A stretch of DNA of 64,000 nucleotides, from NCBI RefSeq assembly GCF_011008905.1, contig NZ_JAAIVI010000017.1, positions 806,001 through 870,000 on the forward strand. The letters run 5' to 3'. The position numbers and the translations under genes were made by a program. The notes below the pieces were generated by a model that saw only the letters and a list, made by a program, of their open reading frames with translations, ran no database searches and was not told the origin of the DNA. This document shows positions 45,130 through 53,239 of the stretch, piece after piece. How positions within the stretch are numbered: the stretch's first letter is position 1; each line of letters begins with the position of its first letter. The DNA comes from Wenzhouxiangella sp. XN201. GTDB taxonomy: Bacteria; Pseudomonadota; Gammaproteobacteria; Xanthomonadales; Wenzhouxiangellaceae.

Positions 45130-46608
45130 ATGTGTGGAATTGTCGGAATCGTGGGGCGCTCGCCGGTAGCAGCCCGCCTGTACGATGCCATGACCATCCT
45201 GCAGCATCGCGGCCAGGATGCAGCGGGCATCACCACCCTGGATGCCGGACGCATGCGTTCGGCGCGCGGCCTCGGTCTGGTACGCGACGTTTTCTCGGAA
45301 GAGGATGTGGCGGCCCTGACCGGACCGATCGGCATCGGTCATGTCCGCTACCCGACCGCCGGCTGCGATCAGCCCGACGAGGCCCAGCCGATGTACGTCA
45401 ACTCGCCCTGCGGCATCGCGCTGGGCCACAACGGCAATCTGATCAACAGCGAACGCTTGAGCCGGGAGTTGTTCGAGGAGGACCGCAGGCACATCAACAC
45501 CGAGTCGGACTCGGAAGTGCTGCTCAACTGCTTCGCCCACGAATTGAGCGTGCGCACCGACAACGGCATCCGGCCGGAAGACATCTTTGCCGCTGTCGAC
45601 GGTGTATTCGCGCGCTGCCGCGGCGGCTATGCCGCCGTGGCCCTGGTCGCCGGCGTCGGTCTGCTTGCCTTCCGCGACCCGCACGGCATCCGGCCGGCGG
45701 TGCTCGGGCGCCGCGAAGCGCCGGAAGGGCCGGAGCATATTGTCGCCTCGGAGTCGGTCGTACTCGATATTCTCGGCTTCGAGCCCATCTCGGATATCGC
45801 ACCGGGTGAATGCGTGTTCATCACCCTCGATGGCGAGGTTCACCGGCACGTCAGCGAACACGCCGAATCGCACACGCCGTGCATGTTCGAGTACGTCTAC
45901 TTTGCCCGTCCGGATTCGATGATCGACGATCTCTCCGTCTACAAGGCCCGGCTTCGAATGGGCGAGGCGCTGGCCGAGAAGATCCTGCAGGAATGGCCCG
46001 ACCATGACATCGACGTGGTGATCCCCGTGCCGGATACCAGCCGCACGGCCTGCCTGCCACTGGCCCACCAACTGGGCGTCAAATACCGCGAGGGCCTGAT
46101 CAAGAACCGCTATATCGGGCGGACCTTCATCATGCCCGGCCAGGAGGCGCGGGTGCGCTCGGTACGGCGCAAGCTCAATACCATCGCACTCGAGTTCAAG
46201 GGCAAGAATGTCCTGCTGGTCGACGATTCGATCGTGCGCGGTACGACTTCCAAGCAGATCATCCAGATGGCGCGCGAGTCCGGGGCGAACAAGGTCTACC
46301 TGGCCTCCGCCTCGCCGCCGGTACGCTACCCCAACGTCTACGGCATCGACATGCCGGCGGCCAGTGAGCTGGTCGCCTCGGGTCGCAGCGAAGACGAAAT
46401 CCGCGAGGTCATCGGTGCCGATCGCCTGATCTACCAGGACCTCGATGCGCTCGAGAAAGCCGTGCGCGGCAAGAACACCAAACTCGATGGATTCGACAGT
46501 TCATGTTTCAGCGGCGAGTACGTGACCGGCCTGGAAGATGGCTACCTCGAAGCACTGGAGGCAAGACGCTCCGACGCAGCGCGCATGCAGCGCCGTGGCA
46601 TCAAGTGA
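45130..46608 (+). CDS. purF: Amidophosphoribosyltransferase
   Basis: A 492-residue enzyme committing PRPP to purine synthesis. After Met removal Cys2 (CGIVGIVGR) is the glutaminase nucleophile. GHVRYPTAGC, LGHNGNLIN and DSEVLLNCFA complete the Ntn domain. The phosphoribosyltransferase part has YFARPDSMIDD, VIPVPDTSRTA and the PRPP loop VLLVDDSIVRGTTSKQII. An 8-bp inverted repeat (46598-46605 and 46612-46619) wraps the stop codon, but no T-run follows. It closes the fimV-purF cluster. Confidence 0.97.
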   Translation: MCGIVGIVGRSPVAARLYDAMTILQHRGQDAAGITTLDAGRMRSARGLGLVRDVFSEEDVAALTGPIGIGHVRYPTAGCDQPDEAQPMYVNSPCGIALGHNGNLINSERLSRELFEEDRRHINTESDSEVLLNCFAHELSVRTDNGIRPEDIFAAVDGVFARCRGGYAAVALVAGVGLLAFRDPHGIRPAVLGRREAPEGPEHIVASESVVLDILGFEPISDIAPGECVFITLDGEVHRHVSEHAESHTPCMFEYVYFARPDSMIDDLSVYKARLRMGEALAEKILQEWPDHDIDVVIPVPDTSRTACLPLAHQLGVKYREGLIKNRYIGRTFIMPGQEARVRSVRRKLNTIALEFKGKNVLLVDDSIVRGTTSKQIIQMARESGANKVYLASASPPVRYPNVYGIDMPAASELVASGRSEDEIREVIGADRLIYQDLDALEKAVRGKNTKLDGFDSSCFSGEYVTGLEDGYLEALEARRSDAARMQRRGIK

Positions 46609-46639
46609 TGGCTTGATGCGGAATTGAAGTCGCGGGTGC

Positions 46640-46645
46640 AACAAT
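46640..46645 (+). promoter_or_regulatory. Weak -10-like box before phrB
   Basis: AACAAT ends seven bases before the ATG at 46653 in a string (AATGGCGCCCATG) closely matching that before rarA (AATGGCGGGCATG). No ribosome site is present. It is a weak hexamer, supported mainly by the resemblance. Confidence 0.3.
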
Positions 46646-46652
46646 GGCGCCC

Positions 46653-48062
46653 ATGACCGATACCGCAATCGTCTGGTTCCGCCGGGATCTGCGCCTGGCC
46701 GACAACCCTGCGCTCGATAACGCCCGCCGGCATCATGCGCGGGTCGTGCCCCTGTTCGTCCATGATCCCGAAGCCGAGGCGCCCTGGAGCCCGGGCTCGG
46801 CGAGCCGCTGGTGGCTGCATCACTCGCTGGTTGAACTCGATGGTCGATTGCGCCATCGCGGCAGCCGCCTGATCGTGGCCAGGGGCGATCCGCTCGAAGC
46901 GATCGAGCGGGTGCGCCAGGTGACCGGCGCCGAGGCCGTCTGCTGGAACCGCTGCTACGAAAAGGGCGCGGTCGAACGCGATCGCGAGATCAAGCAGCGC
47001 CTGCACGAGAACGGACTGACGGTTCGCAGTTTCAACGGCTCGCTGCTGGTCGAGCCCTGGAATGGTACCAAGGCCGACGGTGAACCCTATCGGGTCTTCA
47101 CGCCTTTCTGGAAGCAAGTGCAAAAGCGCTGGATGCCGCTTGTGCAGCATGTCGAACCGCGTGATCTGCAGGCCCCGGCGCGGTGGCCGGCCAGTCTGGA
47201 GATCGACGAGCTCGAGTTGCAGCCGGACCATCACTGGCCGGAAAAGCTGACGGCACATTGGTCTCCGGGCGAGCTTGGTGCCCGCCGACGGCTGGAGGAT
47301 TTCGCTGAACGGGCGCTTGAATACCACGCGGCCCGGGATCGCCCGGATCAAACCGGCACATCGCGACTATCGCCGCATCTGCATTTCGGCGAGATCTCGC
47401 CGGGTCAGGTCATTCGCGCCCTCGAGCCCTCCGGCGAACTGCCTGGCGGCAAGGGGCGCATGGTCTTCGCCAGCGAACTGGCCTGGCGCGAGTTCTCGTA
47501 CCACCTGCTGTGGCATTTTCCGCAAACCAGCGACGAATCCCTCAAGGAAGGGTTCCGGGCGTTTCCCTGGCGCGAGCGCGACGACTACGCCAGCGACCTG
47601 GCGGCCTGGCAGCGCGGGCGAACCGGCATTCCGATGGTTGACGCAGGCATGCGCGAGCTGTGGGAAACGGGCTGGATGCACAACCGGGTGCGCATGATCG
47701 TGGCCTCTTTCCTGACCAAGAACCTGCTGATTCCCTGGCAGGAAGGGGCACGCTGGTTCTGGGATACCCTGGTCGACGCCGACCTGGCCAACAATACCCA
47801 GGGCTGGCAGTGGACGGCCGGCTGCGGCGCCGATGCCGCACCGTACTTCCGCGTCTTCAACCCCGTCCTGCAAGGCGAGAAATTCGACCCGCACGGCGAC
47901 TACGTCCGCCGCTGGTGCCCGGAATTGGCTAGGCAGGATGCCAATCGCATCCACCATCCCCTGGCCCCCGACGAGGCCAAATCATTCGGCTATCCCGAAC
48001 CCATAGTCGACCTGAAAGCCACCCGCCGCCGCGCCTTGGATGCCTGGAATTCCATTCGTTAA
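46653..48062 (+). CDS. phrB: Deoxyribodipyrimidine photo-lyase
   Basis: A 469-residue FAD enzyme using light to reverse cyclobutane pyrimidine dimers. The N-terminal antenna domain begins TAIVWFRRDLRLADNPALDNA. The FAD-binding part has TSRLSPHLHFGEISPGQVI, ELAWREFSYHLLWHFP, GIPMVDAGMRELWETGWMHN, RMIVASFLTKNLLIPWQEG, and WQWTAGCGADAAPYFRVFNP with the electron-relay tryptophans. An ATG at 46644 is three codons earlier, but 46653 fits the leaderless pattern seen at rarA. It is convergent with the GNAT-M15 gene, overlapping by four bases. Confidence 0.94.
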   Translation: MTDTAIVWFRRDLRLADNPALDNARRHHARVVPLFVHDPEAEAPWSPGSASRWWLHHSLVELDGRLRHRGSRLIVARGDPLEAIERVRQVTGAEAVCWNRCYEKGAVERDREIKQRLHENGLTVRSFNGSLLVEPWNGTKADGEPYRVFTPFWKQVQKRWMPLVQHVEPRDLQAPARWPASLEIDELELQPDHHWPEKLTAHWSPGELGARRRLEDFAERALEYHAARDRPDQTGTSRLSPHLHFGEISPGQVIRALEPSGELPGGKGRMVFASELAWREFSYHLLWHFPQTSDESLKEGFRAFPWRERDDYASDLAAWQRGRTGIPMVDAGMRELWETGWMHNRVRMIVASFLTKNLLIPWQEGARWFWDTLVDADLANNTQGWQWTAGCGADAAPYFRVFNPVLQGEKFDPHGDYVRRWCPELARQDANRIHHPLAPDEAKSFGYPEPIVDLKATRRRALDAWNSIR

Positions 48063-49021
48063 CGAGTGAAGTACCAGTGCCACGGCTCCCAACTGATGCG
48101 GTGGCGGTTGTGGCGGGGATAAGATTCCCGAAAGCCGAAGAATCGCGCGTTCGATACCAGCCACTGGTAGGCCTTCGTATGGCCGAATTCCTCGTCCAGT
48201 GGCTTGCAGCCGCGTGTGGTGAGATCGACGGCACGGCCGCTGTGATGCTCGCTGTAGCCCGGCGGCGCCGAGACCAGCAGGATTTCCTTGATGGTATGAC
48301 CCTGATCGAGCTTGCGGCGGAACAGGTTGGCCTGGTAGGCGACGGTGCGAAACCCGGACACGATCTTCAGTTCGAGACCGGAGTTCATCGCGGCCTCGCG
48401 CATCCGCTGCAGTGATTCGGCCGCTGCAGGAATGAGTCGTTGCTCACGCTCGAAGATGTCATGGCCGGCATAAATGACTTCGTCGGCTTCCAGCGTCAGC
48501 GGCATGCGATGTTCAGGCCCGTAGTGTTCCGGAACGCCCAGCTCGTCGCACAATTCGATCACGCGCACGATGGCTTCGTCGGCCTCCTCGAGCAAATTCT
48601 TGCGGATGGCGATGTGTTCAGGGTTATCCCGGTCCGGCACACATTCGTAGCCCAGGGAACGCATGAAGCCCGCCACGCGTTTGCGGGCCTTTCCGGAGAG
48701 TACCCGGATGCCGAAACGCAGGGCGTGGTGCTCCAGCGCCTGGAACAGGCGGCGTGGTGTGTCGGGTGAGGCGATCTCAGGGTCAAGATAGCAGGCCAGG
48801 ATGCAGTGCCTGTCGAGATCGAGTGCGCCAAGGCCGGCCAGCCGCGTGCCGTGGGTGGCCACCAGCAGTGCCCGATCAGGAATGAGCCCCGACAGGTGGG
48901 ATTCGACATTCTCGCCATGTTCGGCGTTGGCCATCATATCGGGCAATCTGGAGCGAACCAGCTTGGCCAAGGTGCCCACTTCAGAGGTGCGTGCGGGCCG
49001 CACCCGGATTGAGTCTTCCAT
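48059..49021 (-). CDS. GNAT-like domain fused to M15 D-alanyl-D-alanine carboxypeptidase (VanY type)
   Basis: A 320-residue protein with no signal peptide. Residues 1-140 resemble a GNAT acyltransferase (IRVRPARTSEVGTLAKLV, GTRLAGLGALDLD, LFQALEHHALRFGI, FMRSLGYECVPD). The second part is a VanY-like M15 peptidase: SGFRTVAYQANLFRR, then SEHHSGRAVDL with zinc ligands (His260 and Asp267, counting from the upstream Met), and WEPWHWYF with Glu313 and His316. M15 enzymes cut the D-Ala-D-Ala end of peptidoglycan stems, normally outside the cytoplasm. GGAG five bases before the ATG at 49021 favours that start over the one at 49024. Confidence 0.82.
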   Translation of the reverse strand: MEDSIRVRPARTSEVGTLAKLVRSRLPDMMANAEHGENVESHLSGLIPDRALLVATHGTRLAGLGALDLDRHCILACYLDPEIASPDTPRRLFQALEHHALRFGIRVLSGKARKRVAGFMRSLGYECVPDRDNPEHIAIRKNLLEEADEAIVRVIELCDELGVPEHYGPEHRMPLTLEADEVIYAGHDIFEREQRLIPAAAESLQRMREAAMNSGLELKIVSGFRTVAYQANLFRRKLDQGHTIKEILLVSAPPGYSEHHSGRAVDLTTRGCKPLDEEFGHTKAYQWLVSNARFFGFRESYPRHNRHRISWEPWHWYFTR

Positions 49022-49103
49022 CATTGCTCCGGCAGTTTGTCGGCGCCCTGATGCTCCCGTTCAATCCCCCGCGGAGCTGGGCAAAAGGCTGTTTTCAACG
49101 TGC

Positions 49104-49109
49104 TATATT
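49104..49109 (+). promoter_or_regulatory. -10-like box placing a leaderless start for the gene at 49117
   Basis: TATATT ends seven bases before the ATG at 49117, with no Shine-Dalgarno in between. Transcription would start at about the first base of the gene. Confidence 0.45.
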
Positions 49110-49116
49110 CTGACAC

Positions 49117-49686
49117 ATGTTGCCACGTTTGCCATCGACCTTGCTGCGCACCCTGCCGGCAGGCGCAGCACTGCTTGTGGCAATACTTGTCGCTGTGGCC
49201 TGGCCGGCACGCCATGTGCTGTTGCCGCTCTGGCCGACTTCGGTTGATGAATGGCTGCTGGCTGACCCTGAGGGCGGACTCGAACGTGAGTTCGCCGCCG
49301 AATCCGTTCCCGGCCGCGACCCCTCGCATGCGCTGGCACGCAACCGCCCGATCAGTCTGTGGCGGGTGGAGATGCGCTCCGGGCAGGTCATCCACTCCTG
49401 GCTGGCCGGTGTTCGGGACGCGGAAAGCGGGCAGCTGCTCGCGGCACGGCCCGCTTGGCTGGGCAGCCGGCGCATCGACGGCCCGCTGCCCACGGCCCGG
49501 TTACTGGTGCTGATGGGTGAAGACGGAAACTACTCAGAAGTCGAAACCAGTGCGGTGGCGCGCATGTTCCGGCCCAACGAACTGGCCTGGCACGAACGCT
49601 TCGACCTGGCGCTCGATCGTTTTCGCGAGATCTGGATCTGGCCCCTGCGGCCGGCTAGCAAGATGCGAATGGCACCACCTCGCTGA
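49117..49686 (+). CDS. Hypothetical protein with one N-terminal membrane helix
   Basis: A 189-residue protein I do not recognise. A hydrophobic helix (about 14-35, AGAALLVAILVAVAWPARHVLL) follows a short basic start, so it is either membrane-anchored or exported. The rest looks globular (RPISLWRVEMRSGQVIHSWLAGVRDAE, then LLVLMGEDGNYSEV), with Trp/Arg-rich segments and no Cys. Its 3' end overlaps the convergent epmA gene by 32 bases. A TATATT box directly before the ATG suggests a leaderless message. It is divergent from the GNAT-M15 gene. Confidence 0.65.
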   Translation: MLPRLPSTLLRTLPAGAALLVAILVAVAWPARHVLLPLWPTSVDEWLLADPEGGLEREFAAESVPGRDPSHALARNRPISLWRVEMRSGQVIHSWLAGVRDAESGQLLAARPAWLGSRRIDGPLPTARLLVLMGEDGNYSEVETSAVARMFRPNELAWHERFDLALDRFREIWIWPLRPASKMRMAPPR

Positions 49687-50581
49687 TCGATCCGGCGCCG
49701 GTCCAGGCCATCAGCAGGCGATCGAATCCGACCGCCACACCGGAGCACTCCGGCAATCCCGTCGCAAGGGCGTCGAGCAGTGCCCCGTCGACCGGCATGA
49801 TCTCCCGTCCGAGTTCATGTCGGAGACGGTTGTCTCGCTCGAAGCGCCGCCGCTGCTCGGCCGGATCGGTCAGTTCCTGGTAGCCGTTGGCCAGTTCGAG
49901 CGAGCCGATGAAGACCTCGAAACGCTGTGCCAGGCGTGAATCATCGGGGTCAAGGCGTGCCAGCGCTGCCTGGCTGGCGGGGTAATCGAAAACCACCGTG
50001 ATGGCGCCATCGGGCAGTTCCGGCTGGATGCGGGTGGCGAACAACCAGTCGAGCAATTGGTCGCGGTTCAGATCCGCCGGTACATTCGGGTCGAGGGCGC
50101 GCAGGCTGCCGGTGTCGGCGCTCAGTGCGTTGATGTCCAGGGCGTTCTCAAAGCAGTCGCGCCAGCTTCGGTAGCGGACCTCGCGCGGGGCATCGTCGAG
50201 TACCTGAGAGAACAGTTCGACCACTTCCCCGGCCAGTTCACGCCAGCTCCAGCCAACGCGATACCACTCCAGCAAGGTGAACTCGGGATTGTGGAAACGT
50301 CCCTGCTCACCGCGCCGGAAGACCGGGCCGAGTTCGTAGAGATCTCCGAGGCCCGCGGCGAGCAGACGCTTGTGGAAGTATTCCGGCGAGGTCCGTAGCC
50401 AGCCAGCGGGGTCGTCGGTGGCCACGCTGTCGATTTGTACGTCGGTCACCCCGCATCGGGTCAATACCGGGGTGGTTACCTCGGTGACGCCGCGTTCGGC
50501 AAAGAAGTGCCGGACTTGGGCCAGTAGCCGGGCGCGTTCGCGCAGGTGGTCAGGAGTGGCAGTCGGACGCCAGTCGGACAC
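49655..50581 (-). CDS. epmA: EF-P--(R)-beta-lysine ligase
   Basis: A 308-residue truncated class II lysyl-tRNA synthetase paralogue that attaches beta-lysine to elongation factor P, relieving stalls at polyproline. It lacks the anticodon-binding domain. RTSPEYFHKRLLAAGLGDLYELGPVF, GRFHNPEFTLLEWYR (motif 2), and ECSGVAVGFDRLLMAWTG (motif 3) are clear. I start at GTG 50581, with GAGG six bases upstream. A TTG at 50593 is the alternative. It follows bepA by 15 bases. Neither EF-P nor EpmB is in the window. Confidence 0.92.
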   Translation of the reverse strand: MSDWRPTATPDHLRERARLLAQVRHFFAERGVTEVTTPVLTRCGVTDVQIDSVATDDPAGWLRTSPEYFHKRLLAAGLGDLYELGPVFRRGEQGRFHNPEFTLLEWYRVGWSWRELAGEVVELFSQVLDDAPREVRYRSWRDCFENALDINALSADTGSLRALDPNVPADLNRDQLLDWLFATRIQPELPDGAITVVFDYPASQAALARLDPDDSRLAQRFEVFIGSLELANGYQELTDPAEQRRRFERDNRLRHELGREIMPVDGALLDALATGLPECSGVAVGFDRLLMAWTGAGSISEVVPFASC

Positions 50582-50596
50582 GCCGGACCTCAAGGC

Positions 50597-52087
50597 TCAG
50601 CGATCACGATCGCGCTGGCGCAGTCGCTCGCGTTCGCTCAGGCGCAGCCACTCGGCACGCAGCTGATTGAGGCGTGAACCGATGCGCGAGCGCTGGTAAT
50701 AGTCGAGGTCTTCACGTTCGATCACACGTTCGAGCTGCACGATGGCTTCCCAGATGCCGCCGCGCATGTAGTAACTTTCGGCCAGCGCTTCGGCCGCCCG
50801 CACATGGTCGCCGGCACGGTCGGCGGCGCGCGCGTAGAGTTCGGTTCTGGGCAGATCATCGGGATGATGCTGCAGGTAGTCACGCAGTACCTGGGTGGCT
50901 TTTGCCGCCCGCTCCGTGTCGCGTTCATGCATCAGTGTGCGCGCATACTCGATCGTCACCTGTCGGCTGCCGGGGTACTGGCGCATGAGCGACTCGAGTT
51001 CGTCGAGCGCCTCGGCCACGCGGCCTTCGTTGACCAGCAGTTCAGCGTGCAGCAGGCGGAAAATCTGGCGGTTGGGGGAAGATTCCAGCAGGGTTTCGAC
51101 TTCGTCGCGGGCGGCGTCGAGCCGCTGATCACGCATCAGCGTCAGGGCCAGGCCGTAGCGCATGGCATCAGTTGGCCGCTCGCTGCCGGACAGCCGCACG
51201 CGGAACCAGAGCTCGGCCTTGGTCGTTTCGGTGGACAGGGCCCGCAGTCGGGCCTGGACGAAATGAAATTCGTCGTCGCCACGTTCAGGTTTCGAGTCGA
51301 GCCGCTCGGCCCGGGTGCGTGCCTCGGCAATGCGGTTGACGGTCAACGGGTGGGTACGCAGGTATTCCGGCGGGCCCTCGCCCATCGGTCGGCTCAGGAG
51401 GTTGAGTCGTTCGAAAAAGCGGGTCATGCCGTGCGGGTCGTACCCGGCGCGCGCCAGCAGCTGAATGCCGATGCGGTCGGCTTCGGATTCGCTCTGTCGC
51501 GTGTAGTTGATCTGGAACTGCTGAGCCAGGCTCATGCCGCCCAGCAGAATGGCCTGGCTGGCGTCTCCGCCGCTGCCGGCCGATGCGGCGGCCAGCGCCA
51601 GTCCGATACTGGCCAGCAGGGTGGGCAGGGCGGTGCGTTGCGCATTTTCCATGCCGCGGGCCAGGTGGTCCTGGGTCACATGGGCGATTTCGTGGGCGAC
51701 CACGCCGGCCACTTCGTGCTCATCCTGGGCGGCCAGCAACAGTCCGGAGTGCAAGGCGATCACGCCCGCGGGTGCGGCAAAGGCATTGATGTTCGGCTCT
51801 TGCAGGACGAAGAAGTGGAAGTTTTCTTCGGCGCGGTCGGAATAGGAGACGAGGCGATAGCCCATGTCCACGAAGTAGTCGCGCACCATCGGGTCTTCGA
51901 CCAGTAGCTCGCTGGCCCGCATATATTGCTCGAATTCGCGCGGGAAGCGACGTTCCTCTTCCGGCGAAAGAATCCGAGTGCTGGTGCCGCCAAGATCCGG
52001 CAGGCGAACCGATTCCTGCGCGCCGGCCACGGCACTGACCGCTACAATGGTGCAGCAGAGAAGAAATTTTCGGCAAGTCTGAATCAT
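50597..52087 (-). CDS. bepA: M48 family periplasmic metalloprotease, BepA/YfgC-like
   Basis: A 496-residue periplasmic protein with a signal peptide (about 1-23, ending VAGAQ) and a zinc protease domain. HEIAH (132-136) in VVAHEIAHVTQDHLARG is the active site, and ESEADRIGIQLLARAGYD gives the third ligand. The C-terminal TPR region (about 270-480) includes EAIVQLERVIEREDLDYYQRSRI. BepA assists LptD assembly and degrades stalled outer-membrane proteins. It is divergent from tusD and leads into epmA. Confidence 0.92.
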   Translation of the reverse strand: MIQTCRKFLLCCTIVAVSAVAGAQESVRLPDLGGTSTRILSPEEERRFPREFEQYMRASELLVEDPMVRDYFVDMGYRLVSYSDRAEENFHFFVLQEPNINAFAAPAGVIALHSGLLLAAQDEHEVAGVVAHEIAHVTQDHLARGMENAQRTALPTLLASIGLALAAASAGSGGDASQAILLGGMSLAQQFQINYTRQSESEADRIGIQLLARAGYDPHGMTRFFERLNLLSRPMGEGPPEYLRTHPLTVNRIAEARTRAERLDSKPERGDDEFHFVQARLRALSTETTKAELWFRVRLSGSERPTDAMRYGLALTLMRDQRLDAARDEVETLLESSPNRQIFRLLHAELLVNEGRVAEALDELESLMRQYPGSRQVTIEYARTLMHERDTERAAKATQVLRDYLQHHPDDLPRTELYARAADRAGDHVRAAEALAESYYMRGGIWEAIVQLERVIEREDLDYYQRSRIGSRLNQLRAEWLRLSERERLRQRDRDR

Positions 52088-52142
52088 CGGAGGTTCAGAC
52101 CGGCTGAAGGCGTCGGGGGTTCACTCACTGGCTGACAGGAAC

Positions 52143-52505
52143 GTGGCTTTGTCGGAAGCGCTACAGTATCACCGAATTCTGCTGGTGCGTGCCCGCCCGG
52201 GCTCGTACGGCAGTCGCCAGGCACTGGCCCGGGCCGAGGCCGCGCTGCGCCGGCATGGCGCTCGGGTGCTGGTGTTTTTTCACGGAGCCGGTGTCGATCA
52301 TGCCGCTGACGATGGGGCCGGTGCTGAATGGCGCCGCCTGGCCGGCTGGCTGGGGGCGCGGCTGGAAGTATGCAGTGGCTCGTGGCGACGGCGGCACGAG
52401 TTGGCGCCCGCTGAACCCTTCATGCTGTCCAGCCTGGTCAGCTTCTGGCACCAGGCGCTGGATGCTCCGCAGGTGCTCAGTTTCGGAGACGACCATGCCG
52501 GGTGA
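52143..52505 (+). CDS. tusD: DsrE family sulfurtransferase, TusD-like
   Basis: A 120-residue DsrE-fold protein. HRILLVRARPGSYGSRQALARA is the N-terminal strand-helix, FFHGAGVDHA follows, and the active Cys is in LEVCSGSWRRR, the position of Cys78 of E. coli TusD. ALDAPQVLSFGD is the typical end. It would carry persulfide sulfur in the relay for tRNA 2-thiouridine. The start is GTG 52143 with a weak AGGAA ahead. It overlaps the TusC-like gene by 11 bases. Confidence 0.82.
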   Translation: MALSEALQYHRILLVRARPGSYGSRQALARAEAALRRHGARVLVFFHGAGVDHAADDGAGAEWRRLAGWLGARLEVCSGSWRRRHELAPAEPFMLSSLVSFWHQALDAPQVLSFGDDHAG

Positions 52506-52806
52506 TGTATGGGTCGTCATCATCGACTCGGCGCCGGATGCGGACGACAGCCGGGAGATGCTTGAACTGGTGCTGGCAGGCGCCACGCTCGAGGTGGGGC
52601 TGGCAGTCGTTTTCCGTGACGCCGGTCTGGACCTTTTCGATCCGAAACTGTTCCGACCCTGGCGGCAGTTGGTCGATCATGAATTGGCCGATTTGTTCGG
52701 AGTCGGCAATGGTCTCGAAGCCAGTTGGCCCACGGGCGTGGCACCGCTGTCCGAGACCAGCCTGAAGCACCTGTGCTCTGAGGCAGCCGGAGTATTGCGA
52801 CTGTGA
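52495..52806 (+). CDS. tusC: DsrE/DsrF-like protein, TusC-like
   Basis: A 103-residue DsrE-fold protein with no Cys at the TusD active position. DVWVVIIDSAPDADDSREMLELVL starts as in the TusC/DsrF group, and AGLDLFDPKLFRPWRQLVDHE follows. It pairs with TusD in the E. coli TusBCD hexamer. The ATG at 52495 lies inside the end of tusD, and the stop overlaps the dsrC start by four bases. No TusB gene is found between this and the dsrC/tusE gene. Confidence 0.75.
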   Translation: MPGDVWVVIIDSAPDADDSREMLELVLAGATLEVGLAVVFRDAGLDLFDPKLFRPWRQLVDHELADLFGVGNGLEASWPTGVAPLSETSLKHLCSEAAGVLRL

Positions 52807-53147
52807 GTGATCAGAGTACGCTGCTGTATGTGGCGGGTCGGCCGGTGAGGCTCGATGGCGAGGGCTTTCTGTGCGATGCGGCACAGTGGTTTCCAGAGGT
52901 GGCCGAGGCTCTGGCCGAACGCGACGGGGTCCGCCTGGGCGAGGAGCACTGGTGGCTGATCGAATTCGTGCGTAATCAGTACACAACCTACGGCAATCCG
53001 CCGCTGATGCGCGTGGTCGTGGCCGAGTACCGCAAACGCCACCCTGACAGCCGCGGCAGCCGCGATCTGTACCGACTGTTTCCGGACGGCCCGGTGCGCG
53101 AGGCCTGCCGCTATGGCGGGCTGCCCAAGCCGGATTGGTGTATCTGA
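52803..53147 (+). CDS. DsrC/TusE family sulfur relay protein with both cysteines
   Basis: A 114-residue protein of the DsrC/TusE family. GEGFLCDAAQWFPEVAEALA, EEHWWLIEFVRNQYTTYGNPP and DLYRLFPDGPVREACRYGGLPKPDWCI give the fold and swinging C-terminal arm. The penultimate Cys (PKPDWCI) is present, and a second Cys stands 11 residues earlier (REACRYGG). E. coli TusE has only the penultimate Cys, so this is the redox-capable DsrC form. It starts at GTG 52803, overlapping tusC by four bases. Confidence 0.87.
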   Translation: MSDQSTLLYVAGRPVRLDGEGFLCDAAQWFPEVAEALAERDGVRLGEEHWWLIEFVRNQYTTYGNPPLMRVVVAEYRKRHPDSRGSRDLYRLFPDGPVREACRYGGLPKPDWCI

Positions 53148-53239
53148 TCAGTGGTTGCGTGAGAATTGACCGCGCAAACCCGCGCGCAGTAGCCTCGTCT
53201 CCAGACTAAAGAAAGTCCTTTCATGGGCGGAGATGGACG

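Noticed and set aside
46598-46619. Terminator at the purF stop codon
   Set aside because: The 8-bp hairpin encloses the stop codon and has no T-run; at most it is a weak structure.
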